Both the position numbers and the translations under genes were made by a program. From an uncultured Synechococcus sp. (GTDB taxonomy: Bacteria; Cyanobacteriota; Cyanobacteriia; Phormidesmidales; Phormidesmidaceae): a stretch of DNA of 64,000 nt. Below the pieces are notes generated by a model, which ran no database searches, had not been told where the DNA came from, and saw only the letters and a list, made by a program, of their open reading frames with translations. Shown here in pieces: positions 19,701 to 27,113 of this stretch (position 1 is the first letter of the stretch; each line of letters begins with the position of its first letter). The stretch is from contig CALDSK010000278.1 of the NCBI GenBank assembly GCA_937911865.1, positions 1-64,000 of the forward strand. The letters run 5' to 3'.

Positions 19701-22254
19701 GCACCTCACCACCAAACGCCGTTGGCACGAAGTTAGAGCCACCGATAAACTCAGTGATATCGGCCAGGTCAGTGTTGATATTGACCACTAGGCCCTCTTC
19801 TGGCACCGGCCCGTCCGATTGAACAACCATGCTCAAAATAGAGCTACCGGCAATACCGTCTTCTAGAATGTAGGGAAGTACTAGCTCGCCCTCTTCACCA
19901 AACGTTCCGCCAATGAGCGCAACAGAAACCACCGGATCAGAACCTGTCGGCGGGTCGGTCGGCGGTGTGCCACCATCCTCGACGTCGCTAATATTGAGCG
20001 TGACGCTTCCTGCGGCTTCGTCTACTTCGTAGGCCTCACCATCAATCACTTCAAACGTGAAGGATTCATTTTCTTCGTCTTCGTCAGCGCCTTCATCGAA
20101 GACAGGAATCGTCAGTGTGGCTGTGGGCTCAGTAATGGTTACAAAGAAGCCGCTATCGCCATCGGCAGGCGTTGGCAGTCCCTCTATTCCAGTTGTGTCA
20201 ATATTGGCAACGTCGAATTCTGTCAGGCTGCGCAGCTGATTTTGAGCGCTGTTAATATCATTAACCAGCACCTGCAATCCCTCTGCTGGAATCTCTCCAT
20301 CGACGGTAAAGGTCAGCGTGACGCTCTCGCCTTCGGTCACATCCGTGTTATCAACGGCAATGCCGACCGTGGGTCCGACAGGCTGTGCGTCGTCAACAAT
20401 GTTTAGAACAACACCGCTTGCCTCTGGATTAATCTCATAGGTTTCACCGTTGGCCAGATCGAAGGGAATTTCTAGCGGTTCCTCAGCCAAAATGTCATCA
20501 AATACATTGAGCGAAATCGTCGCGGTGGGCTCAGTAATGGTTATAAAGAAGCTGCCGCCACCCCCGTCGCCGACGCTGGGCAAACCTTCAATCCCGGTTG
20601 TTGTAATATTGCCCAAGTCTGCTAAATCAAACTGACCGAGTGCACCAGCAACCGGGCTCTGCACGAGCACTTCTACGCCTTCTGCCGGAATCTCGCCATC
20701 GACCGTAAAGGTCACGACGAGCGGATCGCCTTCTGATAGATCTGTAGCGTCAACAGAAACCCCTACGGTTGGACCCACACCCGGGCCACCGTTGTCATCT
20801 GTAATGGTCACTAGCGTTGAATTTTGCGCTGGATCAACGGTGTAGCCGTCGCCTTCTGCCAGCTGAAAGTCAAAGGTTTGGCTGCCTTCTTCTAGGGCGT
20901 CATTGGCGATGGGCAAAACGAAAGAGGCACTCGGCGCACTCAACAGAATTTGAAGACGACCTGTTTCTTCATCAAATCCAACAATCTCTGAGTCAACAAA
21001 TTCAGGGCCAGGGTCGGCAGAAAACTGCTCGGTAAAGGCAATGACATCGTTGTCACCCAAGGTGTCGAAGTTAATCGTAATACCGTCTTCAGGGAAGTCT
21101 CCGGTTACTGTCCACTGCCAAACGACCTGAGCGTCAGGCGCTTCTTCAGAAACATCAGCGGGAATCGCCTCAAAGCTGACAACCGGCGTTTCGCCTGTAG
21201 GTGGATTTGTTGGCGGGTCGGTCGGCGGATCGGTCGGTGGGTCAGTCGGTGGCGTTCCTGTCGCTTCGGAGACATTAAACGTCAGCGTATAGTTGCTCTC
21301 TGGGCTGAGCTGCTGTAGCGCGAAAGTGTAGTCGCCAGCGGGCAAAGGACCCTCGAAGCCTTGAGCATTTAGTCCGTTCCCGATTTCATCGAGAATATCG
21401 GTACCAATCTGGCGCGGTGAGCCAAAGAGGGTGTAGCCCAAAATATTCTCACGCGTTGCGCTGTCGTCTAATGGCTCAGTAAACGTTGTCCCTGCCTGTA
21501 CACCAATAAACCCAACATCGTTAGGTGCGTAAGCCTCTAGTACCAGCGTTTCGAGCTGAAAGCCTTCTGGTACGCTGACCGTGACGTATTCTTGATCGCT
21601 ATCACCTGTTGTGGCAGAAAGCGTTGTTGCGCCTTCTGTCAGTTCGAGCGCCAGCGGATCAGATGGATCGTCAGAGATATCGCCGTCTGTTGCTTCGTCG
21701 TATCCGGTATTACCGGCTGGCGGCTGAGTGGGTGGCTCGCTGGGGGGTTCACTTCCCAGCTGATCGGCGCTATCAGCAAATAGAACGGTGGTTACGCCAG
21801 CCTCAGCATCGACCGTGTAGTCGCTCAGATCGGTGATGCTGGTGGCATCTTCTGCGGCAACTTGATCTGCGGTTAAAACAGAAAAATCGGCCTCTACCAG
21901 GCCGTCGAAAGTCTCAGGCAAGTCGGTATCAGGCTCTGGATTATCGAAAATATCGATTGTAAATGAGCCGGTCGTTGCCCCTTCGTCTATGGTGAGCGCA
22001 AAGCCAGAATTATCAAAGTTAGAGCTAACGGATTGAATACCAATATTTTCTATTCTAGGGTTTAGGGCAAAACCTGGCAGGTCTAGCCGATTGATAATTT
22101 GTTCAACATCGCTATCGACATAGACACGTAGCCCGCCAGCTGGGGCGGGTTCGTCCAGTGAAAACTCAAAGGTGAGCGAAGTGCCTTGGTCTTCAACGAG
22201 GGCATTGAGATCGCCATCGAATGACGTGGTTGTTGAAAGACTAACTTGGACCAT
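13705..22254 (-). CDS. Giant Calx-beta/RTX secreted or surface protein
   Basis: 2849 aa, very acidic, no signal peptide. About 13 Calx-beta-like units run from the N-terminus to ~2440 (recurring VGISVDNSELAEGDSF-type starts and EGxExFxFxLxxGxxY ends). Two pre-peptidase-C/DVUA0089-like domains sit at ~1201-1375 and ~1701-1865 (DTIATA, EDVDMYSVDL, GTYYVGVSSFG). A PPTDPP-repeat linker is at ~335-355. The 2440-2600 segment matches the neighbouring RTX protein, followed by GTPPGTPP and RTX repeats (~2621-2765), then a C-terminus ending ATVEDAVMIL that is nearly the same as in the neighbour and may be the type I secretion signal. Role is probably adhesion, matrix or S-layer-like; no catalytic domain is seen. 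The gene ends at a strong terminator. A 7-1-7 palindrome lies ~245 bp upstream. Confidence 0.88.
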   Translation of the reverse strand: MVQVSLSTTTSFDGDLNALVEDQGTSLTFEFSLDEPAPAGGLRVYVDSDVEQIINRLDLPGFALNPRIENIGIQSVSSNFDNSGFALTIDEGATTGSFTIDIFDNPEPDTDLPETFDGLVEADFSVLTADQVAAEDATSITDLSDYTVDAEAGVTTVLFADSADQLGSEPPSEPPTQPPAGNTGYDEATDGDISDDPSDPLALELTEGATTLSATTGDSDQEYVTVSVPEGFQLETLVLEAYAPNDVGFIGVQAGTTFTEPLDDSATRENILGYTLFGSPRQIGTDILDEIGNGLNAQGFEGPLPAGDYTFALQQLSPESNYTLTFNVSEATGTPPTDPPTDPPTDPPTNPPTGETPVVSFEAIPADVSEEAPDAQVVWQWTVTGDFPEDGITINFDTLGDNDVIAFTEQFSADPGPEFVDSEIVGFDEETGRLQILLSAPSASFVLPIANDALEEGSQTFDFQLAEGDGYTVDPAQNSTLVTITDDNGGPGVGPTVGVSVDATDLSEGDPLVVTFTVDGEIPAEGVEVLVQSPVAGALGQFDLADLGNITTTGIEGLPSVGDGGGGSFFITITEPTATISLNVFDDILAEEPLEIPFDLANGETYEINPEASGVVLNIVDDAQPVGPTVGIAVDNTDVTEGESVTLTFTVDGEIPAEGLQVLVNDINSAQNQLRSLTEFDVANIDTTGIEGLPTPADGDSGFFVTITEPTATLTIPVFDEGADEDEENESFTFEVIDGEAYEVDEAAGSVTLNISDVEDGGTPPTDPPTGSDPVVSVALIGGTFGEEGELVLPYILEDGIAGSSILSMVVQSDGPVPEEGLVVNINTDLADITEFIGGSNFVPTAFGGEVLGAIYDESGTATGIQVRLDKPNTVVNFTNGLGLEATGPQDVSFFVEAGEGYTPSADAASITVYDSGDQIPVTPAVVPEIGISVNQDGPLVEGNGDIQLDFTVTGPIPPEGVVAYVSTGEFAGLVDFELLDAQTIGAPFPAPDGQAGGFYIQLKEPTASLILQAREDEEIEGLESIDISLQPVGGYAIAEGAQDVSILLADSADSLIQVSLAVEPDVLIESEETVSVHTFSLSSAPPEDGVTVTVDAPNLGEFDLDALVVEGGAIASVITDELDQPIGFELTITEQTATVSLPVEDQRAFTTAPEGSDPTQTAVFELAEPAADASYQINPEANSGEFTIVETPEAAPAGPLEEDGLNDTIATANASGLSAENTAVTINGEISGNFFDEDLSLRTDQTEDVDMYSVDLAVGDVLRIDTDARILDSEDTPDTVLRLFDVDGNELAGSDDDFAPDELFAPSGTDSYLEFTAETAGTYYVGVSSFGNGTFDFFVDDDGNLENDPYDPNVVGSGAGRSDGPYTINLTLNEAAEIETTEIPISNGEGPAVSLSATPATYDGDDNLVSNALVQFAGEDNASILTVGLSTDDEIPEEGIEVFLISNIDLSTVFDGGSPFTPSGAEVLGAIFDENGTPVGLRVNLTANTAIFNLNLESPEEAPTDGVEKISFTLEPSAGYTVSGDGTFSTPVYDTLTDVPELPTVPTVGISISESELIESEGTMTTLTFTLDSPPPAEGVVVNLDSGVRAALGEFNVFDAEITGGEFPSPNFQASGFFFKITDQTATITLSAFDETTNPDLSEEDALEGIDELTFTVQPGVGYAIAPDASDVTLTIADNPDSVPLPGEEGEGEETPDIPAEVEFSDTIADAIATGLTADNPTYVVNAEIDATRETRNFIDATEDVDMYAFDLEAGQTITIDVDGGGTGDAGVEGSTLDSILRVFDASGNEVAISENDGAPDEVFQANGDTYLVFTAPEAGTYYAGVSVLGNTFYDPNVQASGSGWIFEGFEPGAYRLTATLGDGGTTPPPTGDLPVVSFTATPTSLNEADGTELVFNFDVAGEFPEDGIVVRFNEEFFETDDQIDFNIFETDGLEFVDFEETSLGRFTVDYLLTQPNATLTTAVFDDNIAEADGVYTAGLLPIEGANYTLDPDASSVEVSVTDGVEGIGGPTLGLTVDSSEITEGDALTLTLTADGELPEGGLDVNVGSDTEALLGEFVTLGEDGNPLGSFTGIEGFPAPNADASGFVVTMVENTATITIDSVFSDGLLEGTENFELNLLDGENYDLDAAASAVNVALSDADSTLPVVSLSSSADVVAENADGGGSYTLTFNVEGEIPPVELDAEGNYVSGGLPVRFDGTDVEAIFNQITGGPVIEGIEVTAFPEGEEATEYEFTLLDNTATITLEILDDVIQEADQAFAFGLIASGDAPYLVDGEAAEVAFTLEDGEGGPGVGPAVGISVDNSELAEGDSFTVNFAVDGEIPADGLTVRVNSSVAQALGEFNIFDEEGNPAVAFEGIAGFPEVGDATGSSFLVTLTEPTASLTLSVFEDGPTEGLETFDFELIDGEIYEVNPEASSVTLNISDGGEESVFAAESGVTSVFLDFPLLEEVAGLTLVDADSNATPFSEDFQVGFAITDDTDFTFAPAPFTPLGGAIEHDGTITLGLGDAEATIGDFTIGFDPSRVSEAASGFFVADTLEDPLGLEVLFDIGAPGRLNVGNDELEISSADLLLAPELADALGLAELAGADVGDARVDAAVMLEDGVTPPGTPPGTPPDTPNGGTDGSDRLTGTDGDDTIDALAENDFVEGGLGNDTINGGSENDELFGGEGDDTISGDSEDDQLFGDAGNDILMGGSEDDVLFGGAGQDILAGGSENDQLSGEGDRDVLIGDMGNDVLSGGAGDDVLMGVTGRDTLTGGEGADLFVFGTGDGTDSVEDFEVGTDRIGLVEGELTFADLTITQSEGQTVLGVASTGETLATLQGIDASSLTESSFEIVPNVATVEDAVMIL
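14405..14440 (-). repeat. 12-bp in-frame tandem repeat, 3 copies
   Basis: CCTGGTGGTGTG-type units encode GTPP/DTPP in the linker just ahead of the RTX block of the giant protein. Confidence 0.8.
21200..21247 (-). repeat. 12-bp in-frame tandem repeat, 4 copies
   Basis: Units such as GGCGGATCGGTC encode the DPPT/NPPT linker near residue 345 of the giant Calx-beta protein. Confidence 0.85.
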
Positions 22255-22491
22255 GGTAGTGATGCCTGTTTGTTTTTATATGAGCAAGCCTGACCTTGTA
22301 GAAGGGCACTTAAAGGCCAGACGGTATTGAGAGATGCAGATGTTAGAAACAGACCCTGAGAGGATATAAATACGCGAGAGGACAATGGCTTCGGAGACAG
22401 TAGCCCACCACGTAGCGTGGCAACAGAGACTGAATCTCTGTTGCCTAAGAACCAACGCTTATTACGACCGCTTGTTACGATTCTTACTTAT

Positions 22492-22506
22492 TGACACTAA
22501 GTATCA
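22492..22506. promoter_or_regulatory. Candidate Fur-family 7-1-7 box (site 2)
   Basis: TGACACT-A-AGTATCA: heptamers inverted with one mismatch around a central A. It lies ~245 bp upstream of the giant Calx-beta gene, nearly the same distance as site 1 has to the DUF4347 gene, and matches 14 of 15 positions with site 3 (28660-28674). Confidence 0.5.
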
Positions 22507-22719
22507 ATAAATTTCACCAATATCTTATACCGAATCCTTGAGGTATAGTTGCCGAAACTCTGTAAATTTCTGATAAGTTACGCTTGAAACATAGAATTTG
22601 CAGCATACGCATCATAGAGTTCTCGCTGAGTGCGATCGCCTAGCGTAATTCTTTATTAATATTTAGTCCTAATAGTTAGTATTGAGAATAAAGAATAGCG
22701 ATCGCTACCAGATTTCAAG

Positions 22720-22746
22720 ACAGAGTTGCAAACGTTGCAACTCTGT
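22720..22746. other. Perfect 12-bp inverted repeat
   Basis: Arms ACAGAGTTGCAA and TTGCAACTCTGT around ACG, 71 bp past the 3' end of the MFS gene. No clear T-run follows on either strand, so termination is possible but not typical. The core TTGCAAACG is shared with palindromes at 1210 and 61960. Confidence 0.55.
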
Positions 22747-22771
22747 GGGGCAGTACTCTTTTGGCACCTCT

Positions 22772-22806
22772 ACAGTCAATCTTTCACAGTCAATCTTTTA
22801 CAGTCA
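22772..22806. repeat. 14-bp tandem repeat, 2.5 copies
   Basis: ACAGTCAATCTTTC, ACAGTCAATCTTTT and a partial third copy, ending 10 bp from the stop of the MFS gene. Confidence 0.85.
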
Positions 22807-22816
22807 CTTAGCAGAG

Positions 22817-24136
22817 TCAATTAGACACCTGACTGGATTCGACTTTTTCTGTAACAATCAGCCCGTGGTCTGGCAGACGCTGTTCTACATCGCGAAGCTG
22901 GCCAAAGCAATAGCCACCCACCCCCACTGTCGCCATAATCAGCGCACTAATGGCATACATTAGCGCCATGCCGCTACCTGTGCTGTTGCCAAATAAAGGA
23001 GAAAAGAGAGTAGAAAGAACGGTTGTTGACTGCATGGCAGGCTCGAAAACGCGATCGGCCAGCGGGCCTGCGATTAGAGGTGCGATCGCACCCACGCCCA
23101 ACCCAATCATCTGATCAGCCGCCAGCACCCGGCCCTGCAAATCTGGCGGTACCTTGGCATACCAAATCGCATTGCTAGAACTATAGAACAGTGGAATCGC
23201 TAGCGTTGCTGCAAAGTGTGACAGCATCCATATCAGCGGCGTTTGCCCCAACGCTAACACCACTTTAAACAGTCCGGTGGCAATAAAACCCAGCAGCATG
23301 CCATGAATTCTGGGATTCAATCCGCCGCTGATGCCCACTAGCAGCGCGCCGAGCACGCCTCCTACCCCTGCCGCAGTTGTCACTAGCCCTAGCACCTGCG
23401 CATCACCTCCTGACCTGGCTAAGATCATGGGGTTGTATAGCGCTTTGCCAATATCGCTGGGTATTGCAAAGCAAGAGAATGCAATTACCATTGCTACTAG
23501 GCCAGGCTTTCGCCAGATGTAGCGAAAGCCAAAGGTGAGATCTTTCCAGCCCATCACCACTGGCTCTTCACTGCGAGTAGGGTTAGGAATAGTAGCCAGT
23601 GCCAGAATTAAGAACGCTATCCCAAATGTAGCCAAATCAATAGTGATGATCCCTGTCAGGCCAATCAATGGATACAGGCTGCCCGCCAGAATAGGAGAAA
23701 AAATGGCCCCTGAATAGCCGACTGCCGACACCATGCTCTCAGCGCGAGTGTAGTTCTCTTTGGTAACCAGCAGGGCAATAGACGTAGAATAGGCCAGCGT
23801 TTGCAGCTGACCAAAGCAGCCATAGAGAGTCACCACAACATAGAGGTGCCATAGCTGTAGTTGACCCTGCCAAAACAACAGACCAATCACCAGCGTCCCA
23901 ACGGCGGCAACGACATCGCCTAGCAGCATTAGCTGCTTGCGAGGAAACCGATCAACAATAATGCCTGCAAAAGGCGTCACCGCAATCCGGGGCAGCTGAG
24001 AGAAGAACGTAACCAGTGCCAAGGTGGTGGCCGAACCGGTCTCCTGCCAGATCCAGATCAGCAGGGCAAAGACCGTCATATAGCTGCCGATGGTAGAGAC
24101 CAGCTGGCCGACCCAAATTTTGATAAAAGCGCCCAT
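22817..24136 (-). CDS. MFS exporter, EntS/MFS_3-like (probable siderophore exporter)
   Basis: 439 aa with about 12 hydrophobic segments. GAFIKIWVGQLVSTIGSYMTVFALLIW at the N-terminus and FAGIIVDRFPRKQLMLLGD in the first loop (the MFS signature 2-3) match the MFS_3 group that includes the enterobactin exporter EntS. It should sit in the inner membrane and use proton motive force. It is the last gene of the minus-strand tonB-receptor-exporter set, 118 bp after the receptor, with a 14-bp tandem repeat in the gap. The context (TonB receptor, siderophore-type operon opposite) points to export of the product made by the genes at 30253 onward; other cargo is possible. Confidence 0.8.
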   Translation of the reverse strand: MGAFIKIWVGQLVSTIGSYMTVFALLIWIWQETGSATTLALVTFFSQLPRIAVTPFAGIIVDRFPRKQLMLLGDVVAAVGTLVIGLLFWQGQLQLWHLYVVVTLYGCFGQLQTLAYSTSIALLVTKENYTRAESMVSAVGYSGAIFSPILAGSLYPLIGLTGIITIDLATFGIAFLILALATIPNPTRSEEPVVMGWKDLTFGFRYIWRKPGLVAMVIAFSCFAIPSDIGKALYNPMILARSGGDAQVLGLVTTAAGVGGVLGALLVGISGGLNPRIHGMLLGFIATGLFKVVLALGQTPLIWMLSHFAATLAIPLFYSSSNAIWYAKVPPDLQGRVLAADQMIGLGVGAIAPLIAGPLADRVFEPAMQSTTVLSTLFSPLFGNSTGSGMALMYAISALIMATVGVGGYCFGQLRDVEQRLPDHGLIVTEKVESSQVSN

Positions 24137-24180
24137 ATCGGCCTAAAGCTCCCGGTTTAAGACTTCTGGCTCAAACATTC

Positions 24181-24264
24181 CAGTTCAAATATTGCAGTTC
24201 AGATATTACAGTTCAAGATTTCCAGTTCAAGATTTTCAGTGCAAATATTTCAACTTAAAATGTC
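24181..24264. repeat. 14-bp tandem repeat, 6 copies, running into the receptor stop codon
   Basis: Units CAGTTCAAATATTG, CAGTTCAGATATTA, CAGTTCAAGATTTC and so on, with period 14, diverging step by step. The last unit and the following CAGTTCAC are the end of the receptor gene itself (coding for NWTF and stop). The array therefore looks like repeated copying of the gene's own 3' end into the gap before the MFS gene. Confidence 0.85.
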
Positions 24265-27020
24265 CAGTTCACGCTCGCCGACATCGAAAAGGGTGCGCCC
24301 GGCTGTACGCGGAATTGGTCGCGAGCGCCTTCAATGTAGCGCGTATCAAAAAGATTCTCGAAGTTGATCTGAGAGCGGAAGCTGTCTTTTTCATAGAAGA
24401 TAGACGCATCGGCGCGGGTGTAGCTAGGAATTTTGAACGGTCTTCTGAGTTCACCATTGCGATCGCCTACAAAGCTCAAGCCAAACCCGAATCCCAGCCC
24501 TGCTAAATCGCCCGATTGCACTTGATACGTAGTCCACAAATTCGCAGAGTGACGCGGCGCATTAATCAGCCGGGTCCCTTCTTCAATAATGTTGTCATCA
24601 GTCACGGTGCTATCTATATAGGCGTAGTTAGCAATGACGTTCCAGCCGGGTGACAGCTCGCCTGCCAGGTCGAACTCAATGCCTGCGCTTTTTTGTTCAC
24701 CAACTTGAACTTGAAAGCCTCGGTTAACCGGGTCTTCTGTACTGACGTTTTGGCGAACCAAATCAAAATAAGCCAGCGTCGCAGAAAGCCGGTCGTCAAA
24801 GAAGTTGGCTTTTATGCCCGTTTCAATCTGCCTACCCTCTTCGGGTTCAAAGACGCTGCCATCCGCGGCTTCACTCGGTAGCGGGTTAAAAGACTCGCTG
24901 TAGCTAGCGTAGATTGAAACGTTGTCGGCAGGTTTATAGACGAGTCCGACCCGTGGGCTAAAAGCCGTTTCATTGTTGAGGATAGGCTCTGGGTTGTTAG
25001 GATTAACAACGTTAATAAAATCTTGATCGATAATGTCCAAACGTCCGCCCAATAGAGCAATCAGATCGCCGTCAAAGAAATCGAGCTGCGTTTGCCCATA
25101 AAAGCTGTATCGATTGCGATTAGCCCTAGAGTCGCCGGATGGCCGCCTGCCTTCAAGATCGCTCAGTTCGAGATTCCCCTGACCATAGTCAGGATCAAAA
25201 ATATTAATTGGCGGAATGCCGACAACCGTGACTAGAACATCTCTCTCTTTTTCAAAAGAAACTTCTGATCCAAATAGAAATGTTTGGTCTATGCCAAAAA
25301 CGTCAAACTCACCTACCACATTGGTGTTAAAAAGATAAGATTCTCGCTCACTAGGGTTAGATAGAAACAGTCTAGAAACACTGCTTAAATCGGGATTGCC
25401 GGCTACAGAAGCCGTACTGATACCACCAATAAACGTCTCACGCGGTGTCTCTTGAAAAGACCCTAGAAATTCGTGATTGAACTTCCAATCATCACTAAAT
25501 TCGTGATTAAACCGATAGCCTATACGGGTGATATTGACTTCGGAGCGACCGATAGGCGGTTCTCCTAAGTTTGTAGAGAAATCTGCCGTTCCAGCTAGCT
25601 CACGTTCCTCGTCACTGATCAGCTCCTGTCCAGATCTGGCTTCATTCTCTAAAATAGTGTCAATTAGGCTATTGTCTTCAAGCCCGATGGCAGCATAGGC
25701 AGGTAAGCCAGTAGATCCGCCCCTCGCCCGGCTTCTTAGGTACTCTAGCTCCAAAATTAGGCTTGTATCATCCGTATTCACTATCTGTAGTGCGGGTGAA
25801 ACAAAGAGAAAGTCACTATCTTGAAAGTCAACAAAGCTCTCTTCTCCTGAATATTCAATATTCAACCGGTAGGCCAGCTTCCCTTCTGCGTCCAAAGGGC
25901 CACCAAAGTCCATGCTGGCCCCATATTCACCAAAGCTGCCGCCGTTAAATTCAAATTCGTACCTTGGCTCGTAGGGCGGCGTTTCTGTCACCAGATTAAC
26001 GGTTCCGCCCAAGTCGCCTGCGCCGAATAAAACAGAAGCTGGGCCTTTTAAGATCTCGATTCTTTCTACATTGGGCAGGGCACTGCCAAATTGAAGCGTA
26101 TCGTCACGCAATCCGTTACGAAGGATATTGTTGTTGTTTTCGAATCCTCGAATTAAGGGCGTTGCGCTACGTGCGCCTACATTGGCCCGGCCAGTGGACA
26201 CGCCGCTAGCGTTACGCAGCGCATCGTTTAGCGTCTGCACGTTCTGGTCTTCAATCACCTCTTCTGAAATTACCTGAATTGCCTGAGGCACATCGATAAT
26301 GGCCGTGTCTGTGCGGGTGCCGATACTGGCGTTAGGCACTCTATACCCCAAAGGCGCTGCGGTGACAATAATGCGCAGGTTGTTGCTGTCAAGGTCAATA
26401 TCTGTATCCGTCTGACCGGGGGCGGCTGTTACAACATCAAACTGAAGGGCTTCTGTGAGCCGTTCAAAATAGGCCACAGGCGGCGTTTCATCTGTGCTAA
26501 CGACAGTAATTTGAATCTCACTGCCGCGCTGCTCTACGTTTAAAGAGGCCACACCAGGAATGGGATTCAGCTGCTGATAGCTTTCTCCTTCGCTCAAAGA
26601 TAGTCTTGCGTTGGTGACATCGACTGTTAAGGTTGCACCTGCTTGAAATTGAAAAACCTCAACCTCTTCTGGACGGTCAGCGACTAAAACAACCTGGAGC
26701 CCATCTTCTAACTCAATCAGCTGAATGTCTGTAATTTCAACGGCAGGATCGGTTCTTAGCTGGGCGTGTAGTGCAGGTGCATTGGGGGAAGTCAGCTGTT
26801 GTGAGATTGCAGGTGACTGGGCCTCGTTGCTGGGCTGAGCATCTGCTTGGGTGCCTGATTGGATGGCTTCTCGGATGGCTTCTCGGATATTGGTTTGGCT
26901 AGATTGCGCCAATGCTGTGGCAGGCGAGAATACCAGCAGCGGTGTGAGCAGCAGGGAAACAAATAGGCTATTCCAACTATTCTGTGCGCGCCAAAAAATC
27001 AGCTCTAGAAGTGATTTCAT
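24255..27020 (-). CDS. TonB-dependent siderophore receptor with AMIN domain
   Basis: 921 aa. Signal peptide ~1-38 (SLLLTPLLVFSPATALA, then QSS). Residues ~93-205 form an AMIN domain, a cyanobacterial addition thought to bind peptidoglycan. A plug domain follows (~225-335: IDVPQAIQVISEEVIEDQNVQTLNDAL, IRGFENNNNILRNGLRDD, VERIEILKGPASVLFGAGDLGGTVNLVT). Then comes a 22-strand-type barrel to the C-terminal aromatic, SASVNWTF. The plug pattern matches the FhuA-like siderophore receptor group. It would import ferric siderophore across the outer membrane using the TonB/ExbBD genes next to it. The ligand is unknown but is plausibly the product of the adjacent operon. It is likely iron-regulated: site 3 lies upstream of tonB, the first gene of this set. 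Confidence 0.92.
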   Translation of the reverse strand: MKSLLELIFWRAQNSWNSLFVSLLLTPLLVFSPATALAQSSQTNIREAIREAIQSGTQADAQPSNEAQSPAISQQLTSPNAPALHAQLRTDPAVEITDIQLIELEDGLQVVLVADRPEEVEVFQFQAGATLTVDVTNARLSLSEGESYQQLNPIPGVASLNVEQRGSEIQITVVSTDETPPVAYFERLTEALQFDVVTAAPGQTDTDIDLDSNNLRIIVTAAPLGYRVPNASIGTRTDTAIIDVPQAIQVISEEVIEDQNVQTLNDALRNASGVSTGRANVGARSATPLIRGFENNNNILRNGLRDDTLQFGSALPNVERIEILKGPASVLFGAGDLGGTVNLVTETPPYEPRYEFEFNGGSFGEYGASMDFGGPLDAEGKLAYRLNIEYSGEESFVDFQDSDFLFVSPALQIVNTDDTSLILELEYLRSRARGGSTGLPAYAAIGLEDNSLIDTILENEARSGQELISDEERELAGTADFSTNLGEPPIGRSEVNITRIGYRFNHEFSDDWKFNHEFLGSFQETPRETFIGGISTASVAGNPDLSSVSRLFLSNPSERESYLFNTNVVGEFDVFGIDQTFLFGSEVSFEKERDVLVTVVGIPPINIFDPDYGQGNLELSDLEGRRPSGDSRANRNRYSFYGQTQLDFFDGDLIALLGGRLDIIDQDFINVVNPNNPEPILNNETAFSPRVGLVYKPADNVSIYASYSESFNPLPSEAADGSVFEPEEGRQIETGIKANFFDDRLSATLAYFDLVRQNVSTEDPVNRGFQVQVGEQKSAGIEFDLAGELSPGWNVIANYAYIDSTVTDDNIIEEGTRLINAPRHSANLWTTYQVQSGDLAGLGFGFGLSFVGDRNGELRRPFKIPSYTRADASIFYEKDSFRSQINFENLFDTRYIEGARDQFRVQPGAPFSMSASVNWTF

Positions 27021-27113
27021 AACTTAATATTCTTTACGGTTTGACAATCACTGTTTAAAGAGCAGATTGTTTGTATAGGTCGCCTTCGAAAAAAGACTGT
27101 TGCAGAAAAGAGA

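Larger units (their letters stand above)
22255..22816. other. 562-bp intergenic region upstream of the giant gene
   Basis: No gene seen. It contains a 7-1-7 palindrome (22492-22506), a 12-bp-arm hairpin (22720-22746) and a 14-bp tandem repeat (22772-22806) just behind the MFS gene. The promoter of the giant Calx-beta gene must lie here; no single -10/-35 pair stands out. Confidence 0.6.

Noticed and set aside
24181..24274. Possible CRISPR array in the 14-bp repeats
   Set aside because: Units are directly adjacent with no spacers and are too short; it is a plain tandem repeat.
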